Source: JALOLV01 sp046295175 (GTDB lineage: Bacteria; Bacteroidota; Bacteroidia; Cytophagales; Spirosomataceae). From it: a stretch of 64,000 nt of DNA. This document shows positions 31,058 through 39,952 of this stretch, piece by piece. The notes beneath the pieces are model-generated. The model made no database searches. It worked only from the letters and a program-made list of their open reading frames with translations, and had not been told where the DNA came from. The first letter of the stretch is position 1, and each line of letters opens with the position of its first letter. The DNA lies in assembly GCA_046295175.1 (NCBI GenBank), contig JBKBNY010000001.1, positions 1,240,001 through 1,304,000 of the forward strand, given 5' to 3'. Position numbers and translations under genes: made by a program.

Positions 31058-32416
31058 ATGACCGAGCAAGCCATTATCGAATACGTACAAAATCATCCAT
31101 CGGGTAAAATAAAATTGGCAATCGCCGATATTGACGGAGTTTTGCGTGGAAAATACATCAGTCGAGATAAATTTCTATCGGTTATCCAGTCTAATCTCGG
31201 TTTTTGTGATGTAATTTTTGGGTGGGATATGGCCGACGTTTGCTACGATAATACCGATTTCACGGGTTGGCATTCGGGGTATCCTGATGCCAAAGCAAGA
31301 CTCGATTTAAGCACTTTTCGGAAGATTCCATGGGAGAATGATATTCCGTTTTTTTTGGGTGAGATGATTCAAGACGATGGCTCGCCGTCTTATGTTTGTC
31401 CGAGACAATTATTGAAAAAAGTAATAAACGAAGCCGAAAACATGGGCTTCAAACCTTATTTTTCGCAAGAATTTGAATGGTTTAATTTTGAAGAAACACC
31501 TAATTCGGTCAACGAAAAAGGCTTTCAGAATCTCAAGCCAATGACTCCGGGGATGTTTGGGTATTCGATATTGCGTAGTACACTCCGCAACGATTACATG
31601 ACTGCTTTGTTTGATAATCTTACAAAATTTGATATTCCGCTCGAAGGCCTCCATACCGAAACTGGCCCGGGTGTTTACGAAGCCGCCATTACGTATTCTG
31701 ATATTCTCGAAGCCGCCGATAGAGCCGTTTTGTTCAAATCATCGGTAAAAGAAATTGCCTATAAAAACGGCATTATGGCTACGTTTATGGCCAAAATCAA
31801 CGAAAACCTACCTGGTTGTAGCGGGCATGTGCATCAAAGTCTTTGGGATGCCGATTCTAAGAAAAATCTATTCTACGACGAAAAATCGGCCGATAACATC
31901 AGCGAAACAATGCGTAGCTACATGGCTGGACAGTTGTTTTGCCTGCCGCATATTTTGCCGATGATTGCCCCGACAGTAAATAGCTATAAACGTTTGGTAG
32001 AAGGTGCGTGGGCCCCAACAACGCTGACTTGGAGTGTAGATAACCGCACGGTGGCTTTGCGGGCTTTGCCAGCGGGAAAAAAATCGGCTCGACTCGAAAC
32101 CCGAGTGGTTGGCTCCGATACCAATCCGTATTTGGCTTTGGCGGCTTGTTTGGCGGCTGGATTGTACGGAATCAAGAAGAATCTGAAACTCGAACAGCCC
32201 GCTACCGTTGGCAATGGCTACCGTGATATGAGCAACGGCGTTTTACCTCGAAACCTCGACGAAGCAACCCAAAATATGCAGTATTCGGCGGTTGCGGTGG
32301 AGTTGTTTGGCGAAAAATTCGTTCAGCACTTCTGCCAAACTCGTGATTGGGAATGGCGACAATTTGGGCGAGTCGTAACCGATTGGGAGTTGAAAAGGTA
32401 TTTTGAAATAGTTTGA
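31058..32416 (+). CDS. Glutamine synthetase family protein
   Basis: The protein has 452 aa. The N-terminal beta-grasp part contains IKLAIADIDGVLRGKYI. The catalytic domain has QEFEWFNFEE (metal-ligand acids), EGLHTETGPGVYEAAI, GCSGHVHQSLWD, VNSYKRLVEGAWAPT and RVVGSDTNPYLALAACLAAG. Length and motifs place it among the PuuA/GlnT-like branch, whose members make gamma-glutamyl amides from various amines rather than, or as well as, ammonia. No adenylylation site of the GlnA-I-beta type is evident. The 116-nt spacer to the MMPL gene contains a small terminator-like hairpin (32441-32460). Confidence 0.9.
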   Translation: MTEQAIIEYVQNHPSGKIKLAIADIDGVLRGKYISRDKFLSVIQSNLGFCDVIFGWDMADVCYDNTDFTGWHSGYPDAKARLDLSTFRKIPWENDIPFFLGEMIQDDGSPSYVCPRQLLKKVINEAENMGFKPYFSQEFEWFNFEETPNSVNEKGFQNLKPMTPGMFGYSILRSTLRNDYMTALFDNLTKFDIPLEGLHTETGPGVYEAAITYSDILEAADRAVLFKSSVKEIAYKNGIMATFMAKINENLPGCSGHVHQSLWDADSKKNLFYDEKSADNISETMRSYMAGQLFCLPHILPMIAPTVNSYKRLVEGAWAPTTLTWSVDNRTVALRALPAGKKSARLETRVVGSDTNPYLALAACLAAGLYGIKKNLKLEQPATVGNGYRDMSNGVLPRNLDEATQNMQYSAVAVELFGEKFVQHFCQTRDWEWRQFGRVVTDWELKRYFEIV

Positions 32417-32440
32417 TTTATTAAAATTAATAGAATAAGT

Positions 32441-32460
32441 TTTTAGGTAATCTCCTAAAA
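32441..32460 (+). terminator. Weak hairpin after the glutamine synthetase-like gene
   Basis: TTTTAGG-TAATCT-CCTAAAA: a 7-bp stem. There is no T-run beyond the stem. Confidence 0.4.
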
Positions 32461-32532
32461 GTGCAATTTTGCATATATTTTCGGATGATGAAGATATATA
32501 CTATAACCTAAACTCTCAATGTAATTTCTTAA

Positions 32533-34890
32533 ATGTTCTGGTACAACGTTTCACGAATAATTCTAAAAAATCGCCCCGTTTGGTTGTTTTTATTGGCAAT
32601 CATTACGGTTTTTATGGGATTCATGGCCTCGAAAATTCAGTTGGCTTATGAATTAGCAAAAATTCTACCTCAAACAGATGATAGCTACAAAGTTTACGAG
32701 GATTTCAAAAAACGTTTTGGCGAAGACGGCAACGTTATGGTGATAGCCATAGAGAGCGACAAAATTTATGAGCTAAACACTTTTAATGAGTGGTACGATT
32801 TAAGTAAAAAAATCAAGAGTATCGAAGGCATCAAAAGTGTAATATCGAATGCTAATCTCTTTGAAATCAAGCGAAACGATAGCCTAAAACGATTTGAACT
32901 CCCTCCGATTGTTCCTCAACGACCAACGACACAAGCCGAAGTAGATTCGATAAAAGCCAAAATTGCTAAGTATCCTTTTTACCGTGGATTCATTTATAGT
33001 CCCGAAGGCAATGCTCACCTAATGGCCGTTACATTCGACCAAAGTAAACTTAATTCTAAAAGCCGCATCACGATTGTACGCGAGATTCAGGCCGAAGCCG
33101 ATGCTTTTGGCAAAAAGATGAATATTGAGATGCACTATTCGGGTATGCCGTTTATTCGTACCAATTTTATGTCGAAAGTTACCGACGAAATGGTCAAATT
33201 CATGCTTTTGGCATTTGCCGTTACGATTGGTATTTTGTATCTATTTTTTAGGTCGTTTAGAGCGGTTTTGTATTCGGCATTTTTGGTTTTGCTTTCGGTT
33301 ATTTGGTCGGTTGGGTATATCGTTTTGTTGAATTACAAAATCACGATTCTGACAGGACTGATTCCACCATTGATTATCGTTATCGGTATCCCAAATTCCA
33401 TTTTTTTAATCAATAAATACCAAGAAGAATTTGTCAAGCATGGCGATAAAATGCGTGCTTTGGCGGTTTCGATTGAGAAAATTGGTAAAACGACATTTCT
33501 GGCAAACGTAACAACAACGATTGGTTTTGGGGTATTTTATTTTACCGGAAGCCCGCTTCTGCTCGAATTCGGCCTTGTGGCGGCGGTTTGTATCATGTCC
33601 ACTTGGGCGATTTCGATGATACTCATTCCGTCATTATTTAGTTATTCGGCACCACCGAGCCGCAAGCACGTCAAGCATTTAGACAATAAGTATATCACAC
33701 AGTTCTTGAGTTTTGTAAACCGCATGGTTCATACTCGTCGGACACCTATTTATTGGACGATAGTCATCCTGTCAATAGTTTCGATTTATGGTATGACTCG
33801 CATGAAAGCCATCGGTTTTATTGTGGATGATTTGCCCGAAAAAGACCCAATTTATGCCGATTTGAAGTTTATCGAAAAGAACTTTAAGGGAATCGTGCCT
33901 TTTGAGGTTGTGATTGATACCCATAAAGAGAATGGGATTCTGAACCCGCAGGTATTGACTAAAATCAAGGTAATGCAACGTGAATTTGCCAAATACGAAG
34001 ACTTCACCAATCCGATTTCTATCGTAGAAGCCATCAAGTTTGTTTACCAAGGGTATCGTGGCGGAGATGAAAAATACTATCAGCTACCGGGGGCTTTAGA
34101 ATTGCAGAAACTGACCGAATATTCGGGGACATTGAATGATTTGAAAGGCAAGACCAATCCGTTTGCGGCATTTATGGATAGTACCCGCCGATACACTCGT
34201 GTGAGTTTTCAGTGCGGCGATGCTGGCACGGTTCGACTCAGATATTTGTACGAAACCCTCCAACCAAAAATTGATACGATTTTTAATTATGATAGCGAAT
34301 TGGGCAAAATGAAACCCAAAGAAGAGCGAATTGATGCTACGATTACGGGTAATGGTGTAGTTTTTACGAAAGGAAACGATTACCTACTCCAGAATCTTGC
34401 CGAAAGTACGTTATTGGCCATATTCTTGATTCTGATTGTGATGGCTACGCAGTTTTTCAATGCCCGAATGGTCTTGATTTCGGCGATTCCGAGTGTTGTG
34501 CCACTCATCATTACGGCTGGAGTAATGGGATATTTCGGGATTCCGCTCAAACCAACAACCATTCTTGTATTCAGTATTGCGTTTGGGATTTCATCCGACG
34601 GCACCATCTATTTCTTGACCAAATACAAAGACGAAGTTAAGAACGCCCGCAAAACCGTCAGCGAAGCCATCACCGAGACAATCATGTACACGGGTATCAG
34701 TATGTTTTACACGGCGTTTATCCTTTTCTTCGGATTCGGAATTTTCGTTGCATCCAACTTTAAAGGTACAGTTTTCTTAGGATTTTTAGTTTCGATAACG
34801 CTTTTGATGGGTATGATTTGTAATTTGGTGCTGCTACCAGCGTTACTGATGACTTTAGATAAAAAGAAGCAGTTGAGTAAAGATGCTTAA
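32533..34890 (+). CDS. MMPL/RND family transporter
   Basis: The protein has 785 aa in the classic two-fold layout. Helix 1 is WLFLLAIITVFMGFMASKI. A periplasmic loop (about 40-225) is followed by five clustered helices (MLLAFAVTIGILYLFFRS and so on). A second periplasmic loop (about 420-630) is followed by five more helices ending VSITLLMGMICNLVLLPALLM. The sterol-sensing/MMPL block (TVGTIGFGVFYFTGSPLLLEFG-type, read here as TTIGFGVFYFTGSPLL) is present. It probably exports lipids or hydrophobic compounds by proton motive force. The substrate is not evident, and no membrane-fusion or outer-membrane partner is adjacent. Confidence 0.9.
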   Translation: MFWYNVSRIILKNRPVWLFLLAIITVFMGFMASKIQLAYELAKILPQTDDSYKVYEDFKKRFGEDGNVMVIAIESDKIYELNTFNEWYDLSKKIKSIEGIKSVISNANLFEIKRNDSLKRFELPPIVPQRPTTQAEVDSIKAKIAKYPFYRGFIYSPEGNAHLMAVTFDQSKLNSKSRITIVREIQAEADAFGKKMNIEMHYSGMPFIRTNFMSKVTDEMVKFMLLAFAVTIGILYLFFRSFRAVLYSAFLVLLSVIWSVGYIVLLNYKITILTGLIPPLIIVIGIPNSIFLINKYQEEFVKHGDKMRALAVSIEKIGKTTFLANVTTTIGFGVFYFTGSPLLLEFGLVAAVCIMSTWAISMILIPSLFSYSAPPSRKHVKHLDNKYITQFLSFVNRMVHTRRTPIYWTIVILSIVSIYGMTRMKAIGFIVDDLPEKDPIYADLKFIEKNFKGIVPFEVVIDTHKENGILNPQVLTKIKVMQREFAKYEDFTNPISIVEAIKFVYQGYRGGDEKYYQLPGALELQKLTEYSGTLNDLKGKTNPFAAFMDSTRRYTRVSFQCGDAGTVRLRYLYETLQPKIDTIFNYDSELGKMKPKEERIDATITGNGVVFTKGNDYLLQNLAESTLLAIFLILIVMATQFFNARMVLISAIPSVVPLIITAGVMGYFGIPLKPTTILVFSIAFGISSDGTIYFLTKYKDEVKNARKTVSEAITETIMYTGISMFYTAFILFFGFGIFVASNFKGTVFLGFLVSITLLMGMICNLVLLPALLMTLDKKKQLSKDA

Positions 34891-34906
34891 CAAGAACGTA
34901 TGAACA

Positions 34907-34937
34907 AAAAGAGGTGGGTTGTCGGCCCACCTCTTTT
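34907..34937. terminator. Bidirectional terminator
   Basis: AAAAGAGGTGGG / CCCACCTCTTTT is a perfect 12-bp stem with a 7-nt loop, between the convergent MMPL and ASPIC genes. Confidence 0.9.
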
Positions 34938-34956
34938 ATTATGCCAAAGTGTATTT

Positions 34957-37900
34957 CTAATTCAGCCTAAACACCCTTGTCTTATTGCTATTTACTCCCA
35001 CAAACAACTGATTACCAATAACTTTCAGGTCTTTCACATCGCCTCTCACACCCAGATTTGAATAGAATCTGAAACCACCTTTGCCATCATTTAAGAATAT
35101 TTGCCCGTAGTTAGCATCAATATTACCGATACGAATCCTGCCGTGTGACTGATTACCACCGAGTACCAAGTCAGCAAATCCGTCTTTATTTATATCGGTT
35201 GAGGTGATGGCAAATACTGGCGAAAATTGAGCCTGAATCGGTAATTTTTTAACCTCAAAACCACCGTTTTTATTCTCTAAATAAATGGTTTCCAGTGTAT
35301 TAGCTTCGAGTTTTTTGGGTTGCTTGGTCGGAAAAACCGTCAGCACCTCTTCGGTCGTGGCGTTTGAATACAACTCGTGCGATGTATATTTTTTCTTCAA
35401 TGCTACGAGCTGTTCCGAAAGCTCATCGCGGCTGTAAAACGGATAATTTTTACCTTGAATATAATACGATAAAATAGGGTCAAGACGACCGTTATCATCA
35501 AAATCTTCATAAACCATAGACATCGGCTCTTTGTCGGTAGCTTTTAGTTGTGAATTTAGACCATAATTACCCACAACAACGTCTAAATCGCCATCTTTAT
35601 CAAAATCATCGGCGTAGATTCTCTGCCAAAGACCTTTGATTTGGCTTAGATTATCGTTGAATTTCTCAAGATTTCCTTTGTTATTTTTTAGACAAATAAT
35701 GCCCGTCCACTCACCTACTGCAATCAAATCTTGCCAGCCGTCTTTGTCATAATCTATGGCGATAACATCGGTCAGAATCCCCAAATCATTAAAAATAGGA
35801 TTCTCTACTTTGGTAAATTTACCTTTATCGTTTCTGTACAATCGGCTCGGATTGTGAATCGGATAATTGAGCGGAACAACCGAACCTGCCACAAATAAAT
35901 CGAGGTCGCCGTCACGGTCAAAATCAATCGTTTCTACGGCACAATCAGCATAAGGCGTATCATCAAAAGCATCGAAAGTCTTGGTAAAATTACCTTTACC
36001 GTCATTCAAATACAGTCGATTCTGTAATACTAAATCATTGGGCAAGTATTCGTATCCGCCACTCGTGACGTACAAATCTAAATCGCCATCGCCTTCGACA
36101 TCAAAGAAAACGGCATCAGTATCGGTGCAGAGTTCGTCTTGTTTAAATGTAGTTTGGCTGCTTTTTGCGAAACTGCCACCACTTTGCTGAATAAACAGTT
36201 CACCAGCCTGACCTTTGCCTCCTCCAATAAAAATATCTTCGAGGCCGTCTTTGTTTACATCACCTTTGGCCATTCTTGGGCCTTGATATGAATACATTTG
36301 TGGCAGTAAAATCTGACGGCTAAAATCATTGAGCGGAATCTGTCCGTGCGTAAAATCGAGCGAATTTGTCTCGGTAAATAACGTTTTCTGAATCGGTACG
36401 ATAAAAGATGTAGCGTTTGGAGCGTACTTGATTTTGAGCAATTGATTGGCTTGAATATTGGTCTGTTTTTGTACTTTTCCGTCGTTCCAAACAATGACTA
36501 AGCTATCAATTTTTTCACTACTCCCGAGTCCGAAATGCAATGGCCCCATGATACTACTCTGATAACCATGCGTTGGCGTAAATTCTTGATATTGAGAAGT
36601 TTGCCCCGCAAAAACATAACACTTAGTACCGTATTTTTTCTCTGATTCTAATTGGATATTTAAGTAGTTACCTGCCTTCTGCTCGGTACTGAGATTTTTA
36701 AAAACAGAAGCCTCTTCGTTGATGTTATTGGTGATAATTTCTAAGTCGCCATCGTTGTCTAAATCGGCATAAACGGCTCCGTTCGAGATAACAGCCTTAT
36801 CAAAACCCCATTCTTTTTGCTTATTACTAAATGTTAGGTTTTGTTCGTTTCTAAAGATATAATTTGCCACTTGAGTCGAGGGCATTTTCTTGACAACATC
36901 CAATATACTCACGCCCTCTTGCGAGCCTTCGTCGGCGTAATATTTCATAAAATCCATATTGGTGTAGTCACGCAAATAGCCGTTGGTCATCATCACATCT
37001 TTGAAGCCATCGTTATCAAAATCGGCGGCTAAAATCGACCAGGTCCAATCGGTATTCGATAGCCCCGCCACTTGCCCAATCTCGCTAAAAGTACCGTCTC
37101 CGTTGTTAATTTGGAGCATATTTCGCATAAATGACGGATGAATATCATTGCGAAGCATATTTAGGTAGGCATCGTATTTATCGGGACCAAAAAGCAACTT
37201 TTGGCGTTTGTTATCTTCGGGAAGCATATCGCTCGTCAGAATATCGGGCAGGAGGTCATTGTTAATATCGCCGATGTCGTTACCCATCGAAAAGTAGCTG
37301 ATATGGTTGGTTTTTGCCTTGATTTCGTCTTTAAAAGTACCGTTTTGTTGATTGATGTAAAGGTAATCTTCTTCGAGATAATCGTTTGATACATAAATAT
37401 CTTGCCAACCATCGTTGTTGAGGTCGGTAATATTGATACCCAACCCAAATCCAATCGGGTTGCCTTTGATACCTGCTTTTTCGCTGATGTCGGTAAATTT
37501 GCCATCAACATTCTCTAAAAGTCTATGCCCCGCCAGCGAATCACGCATAAATCGGATAGCCGCTACATCGAAACGCTTAAAATCTTTGACATTGTGGTTG
37601 AGTACATACGCATCTAAATCGTTGTCTTTATCAAAATCGAAGAATGCCGTTTGGGTAGTATAAGTATGCAGGTCTAAGCCATATTCGGCAGCTTTATCGG
37701 TGAACGTCAACCTCTCCCCTGACCCCTCTCCCGACTGAGAGGAGGATTTTCCATTGTTGATGTAAAGTTTGTTTTTACGGAGATTCGGATTATCAATATT
37801 CCCCGAAACCGACACATAAATATCCTGCCAGCCATCGTTGTTTATATCAACGACCGTTACGCCCGTTTTCCATTCTCCATTCCACGAAATCCCAGCCTTT

Positions 37901-38190
37901 TCGGTAATATCCTCAAACTCTAATTTGCCTTTATTGATGTACAATTTATCGCTACCTTGATTAGCCGTAAAATACAAATCTACCAAGCCATCGTTGTTAA
38001 AATCGGCGGCGGCAACTCCCCCACCATTATAGAAGTATTCGTAACTGAGGACGTTATCTTTTTCGGTTTCTTCGATTTTATTAATAAAGTGAATGTTGGT
38101 GTCGTCGGCGTCTAATTTCTTAAAAATAGAGTTGTTATTCTCACATCCAAAAATCAAAAAAGCTACAATTATGTAGAAAAAGTATCGCAT
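34957..38190 (-). CDS. FG-GAP/VCBS repeat lipoprotein with ASPIC/UnbV domain (CRTAC1-like)
   Basis: The protein has 1077 aa. The signal peptide ends in the lipobox LIFGC (Cys 16). Many blades contain calcium loops of the D-x-D/N-x-D-G type (DFNNDGLVDLYFTANQG, DINNDGWQDIYVS, DFDKDNDLDAYVL). The ASPIC/UnbV domain lies in the middle (YQEFTPTHGYQSSIMGP, LHFGLGSS, DSLVIVWNDGK). It should be displayed on the outer membrane or face the periplasm. The role in the family is unproven. It forms a pair with the 1077-aa protein at 39953-43186. A palindromic repeat inserted near residue 150 (37709-37745) encodes a Ser/Gly/Glu-rich insert, SSSQSGEGSGERL, absent from the paralogue. Confidence 0.9.
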   Translation of the reverse strand: MRYFFYIIVAFLIFGCENNNSIFKKLDADDTNIHFINKIEETEKDNVLSYEYFYNGGGVAAADFNNDGLVDLYFTANQGSDKLYINKGKLEFEDITEKAGISWNGEWKTGVTVVDINNDGWQDIYVSVSGNIDNPNLRKNKLYINNGKSSSQSGEGSGERLTFTDKAAEYGLDLHTYTTQTAFFDFDKDNDLDAYVLNHNVKDFKRFDVAAIRFMRDSLAGHRLLENVDGKFTDISEKAGIKGNPIGFGLGINITDLNNDGWQDIYVSNDYLEEDYLYINQQNGTFKDEIKAKTNHISYFSMGNDIGDINNDLLPDILTSDMLPEDNKRQKLLFGPDKYDAYLNMLRNDIHPSFMRNMLQINNGDGTFSEIGQVAGLSNTDWTWSILAADFDNDGFKDVMMTNGYLRDYTNMDFMKYYADEGSQEGVSILDVVKKMPSTQVANYIFRNEQNLTFSNKQKEWGFDKAVISNGAVYADLDNDGDLEIITNNINEEASVFKNLSTEQKAGNYLNIQLESEKKYGTKCYVFAGQTSQYQEFTPTHGYQSSIMGPLHFGLGSSEKIDSLVIVWNDGKVQKQTNIQANQLLKIKYAPNATSFIVPIQKTLFTETNSLDFTHGQIPLNDFSRQILLPQMYSYQGPRMAKGDVNKDGLEDIFIGGGKGQAGELFIQQSGGSFAKSSQTTFKQDELCTDTDAVFFDVEGDGDLDLYVTSGGYEYLPNDLVLQNRLYLNDGKGNFTKTFDAFDDTPYADCAVETIDFDRDGDLDLFVAGSVVPLNYPIHNPSRLYRNDKGKFTKVENPIFNDLGILTDVIAIDYDKDGWQDLIAVGEWTGIICLKNNKGNLEKFNDNLSQIKGLWQRIYADDFDKDGDLDVVVGNYGLNSQLKATDKEPMSMVYEDFDDNGRLDPILSYYIQGKNYPFYSRDELSEQLVALKKKYTSHELYSNATTEEVLTVFPTKQPKKLEANTLETIYLENKNGGFEVKKLPIQAQFSPVFAITSTDINKDGFADLVLGGNQSHGRIRIGNIDANYGQIFLNDGKGGFRFYSNLGVRGDVKDLKVIGNQLFVGVNSNKTRVFRLN
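37709..37745. repeat. GC-rich palindromic repeat inserted in a CDS (copy B)
   Basis: AACCTCTCCCCTGACCCCTC followed by TCCCGACTGAGAGGAGG. It is homologous to copy A at 3690-3728 in the same orientation, with a CCTCTC / GAGAGG stem. The host frame is kept open, but the frame used is shifted by one base relative to copy A. Confidence 0.8.
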
Positions 38191-38334
38191 ATTAGAAAAA
38201 TTGAATTAAGCCCTAAAATTAATACAATAGCCCATATTTTTTATCGAAACGCTTGGGTTTTTCTTAGTTTTATAGGTAGATATTTTATATTTTTACGATA
38301 TAAACTGTAATCTATCTTTCAATCCCAAAATCTG

Positions 38335-39837
38335 ATGAAGGCTACTCTAAAAAGCCCATTTGTGTACGTTGTTTTGTGTGTTTTGATTGCCTCTTGCAAG
38401 AATAAAAAAACCGAACTCGTCTGGAGTAAATCTATAGCGGTCATTGGTTCGCAGTCGTCGCCGCGAGCTACCGACTTGAATAATGACGGCACACTCGATA
38501 TTGTGATGGGTGCGGGCAAAGACGAATACCAAGAGTCGAACTTTGGCGTGGTGGCTTTCGATGGCAAAACGGGTGAAACGCTCTGGACTCAAGCCTCAAA
38601 CGACCAAATTTATGGCTCTGCAACTCTTTTGGATATTGATTCGGATGGCACAAAAGATGTGGTTATTGGCGGACGCTCCAATAATTTGATGGCTCTCAAT
38701 GGCAAAAATGGTAAAATCATCTGGAAATGGCAATATGACGAGGCCAAACAAAAAGATTCGGTTTTGCAGTTTACGAAGTACAATTTCCATAATTCGCAAG
38801 TATTACCCGACCAAAACGGCGATAAAATAGAAGATTTATTGGTGCAATGTGGTGGCAACCCAAAGGCGGCTCCTAACACGATGAAAGACCGTTTTCCGGG
38901 AGTTTTGATGATTTTAGATAGCAAAAATGCCAATGTCATTGCGGCAGCACCAACACCCGACGGACTCGAATCTTACACACCGCCGATTTACCTAAAACAA
39001 CCCGACGGCAAAGAGTACGTAGTTTTCGGTACGGGTGGCGAAACCATCAGCGGGACCCTCTACCTCACCACTCTCGATGCCCTCAAAAAAGGAAATTTGA
39101 AAGAATCTAAACCCATCGCATCCGAAAAAAATCATGGTTTTATTGCTCCGCCCGTAGCGGTTGATATTACCAATGATGGTTATTTAGATTTTGTGGCGAT
39201 TTCGCACGGGAGCAGCATTTTTGCGATTGATGGCAAAACCCTTAAACCGATTTGGCAAAATAAAGTACCCGACACCGAAAGCAGTAATGCCTTTGCGGTT
39301 GGGAATTTTACGGGCGATGATACCTCCGATTTTTTCACATTTACGAGTAAGGGCGTTTGGCCCGATAGCAAAGGCTCGGTGCAGGTCATGATTGATGGCA
39401 GAACTGGACAAATTGCCTATCAGAACTATCTGGGTTGTACGGGTTTTTCGTCGCCTGTAATTTATGATTTGAACGATGACGGTACCGACGAAGCCATTAT
39501 TAGTATCAACGAATATGACTGCAACCGTGGATTTGTCGATAATTCTAAACTCAATGTTACCAATAAGCTAATAGCGATAGATTTCGCCAAAAAATCTATA
39601 CAAGAGATTGATAAAGCCGCTCGATTTAAGAATATTTTTTCGACTCCTTATATCGGCGACCTCGATGCCGATGGCTATATCGACATCGTGTACAATCAGT
39701 ATTTTAATTACGGAACCGACCTCATGCTTTTTCTGGGCATGACAACCAAGCGAATATCGTCGTCTATCAAAATCAAAGAGCCAATAAAGTGGGGTGCTTA
39801 CATGGGTTCTGACGGAACGAGTGTTTTTAGAAAATGA
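38335..39837 (+). CDS. PQQ/FG-GAP beta-propeller lipoprotein
   Basis: The protein has 500 aa. The N-terminus ends in the lipobox LIASC (Cys 21). The blades alternate FG-GAP calcium loops (DLNNDGTLDIVMG, DIDSDGTKDVVIG, DLDADGYIDIVYNQYF) and PQQ-like turns (AFDGKTGETLW, ALNGKNGKIIWKW, MIDGRTGQIAYQ). It lacks the Trp-docking repeats of true quinoprotein dehydrogenases, so enzyme activity is not implied. It is a paralogue of the truncated gene at 1-938. It is followed at 115 nt by the second ASPIC lipoprotein on the same strand and divergent from the first, so the three probably form one functional locus. Confidence 0.88.
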   Translation: MKATLKSPFVYVVLCVLIASCKNKKTELVWSKSIAVIGSQSSPRATDLNNDGTLDIVMGAGKDEYQESNFGVVAFDGKTGETLWTQASNDQIYGSATLLDIDSDGTKDVVIGGRSNNLMALNGKNGKIIWKWQYDEAKQKDSVLQFTKYNFHNSQVLPDQNGDKIEDLLVQCGGNPKAAPNTMKDRFPGVLMILDSKNANVIAAAPTPDGLESYTPPIYLKQPDGKEYVVFGTGGETISGTLYLTTLDALKKGNLKESKPIASEKNHGFIAPPVAVDITNDGYLDFVAISHGSSIFAIDGKTLKPIWQNKVPDTESSNAFAVGNFTGDDTSDFFTFTSKGVWPDSKGSVQVMIDGRTGQIAYQNYLGCTGFSSPVIYDLNDDGTDEAIISINEYDCNRGFVDNSKLNVTNKLIAIDFAKKSIQEIDKAARFKNIFSTPYIGDLDADGYIDIVYNQYFNYGTDLMLFLGMTTKRISSSIKIKEPIKWGAYMGSDGTSVFRK

Positions 39838-39864
39838 TTTAGAATTTCAAATTCTTTACAGTTT

Positions 39865-39889
39865 TGTTCGAGATTGCAAATCTCGAACA
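39865..39889. repeat. TTGCAAATC-type hairpin between propeller and ASPIC genes
   Basis: TGTTCGAGATT-GCA-AATCTCGAACA is a perfect 11-bp stem. It relates in core and layout to the palindrome at 19756-19783. Confidence 0.7.
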
Positions 39890-39952
39890 GCCCTTTTGCT
39901 CTCTCGAATTTACGATTCGGAAGCTCATCATAGAACTAAGACTTTTAACAAT

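Noticed and set aside
39794..39952. Longer N-terminus for the second ASPIC lipoprotein
   Set aside because: It would overlap the propeller gene, translate the hairpin at 39865-39889 and hide a perfect lipoprotein signal starting at 39953.
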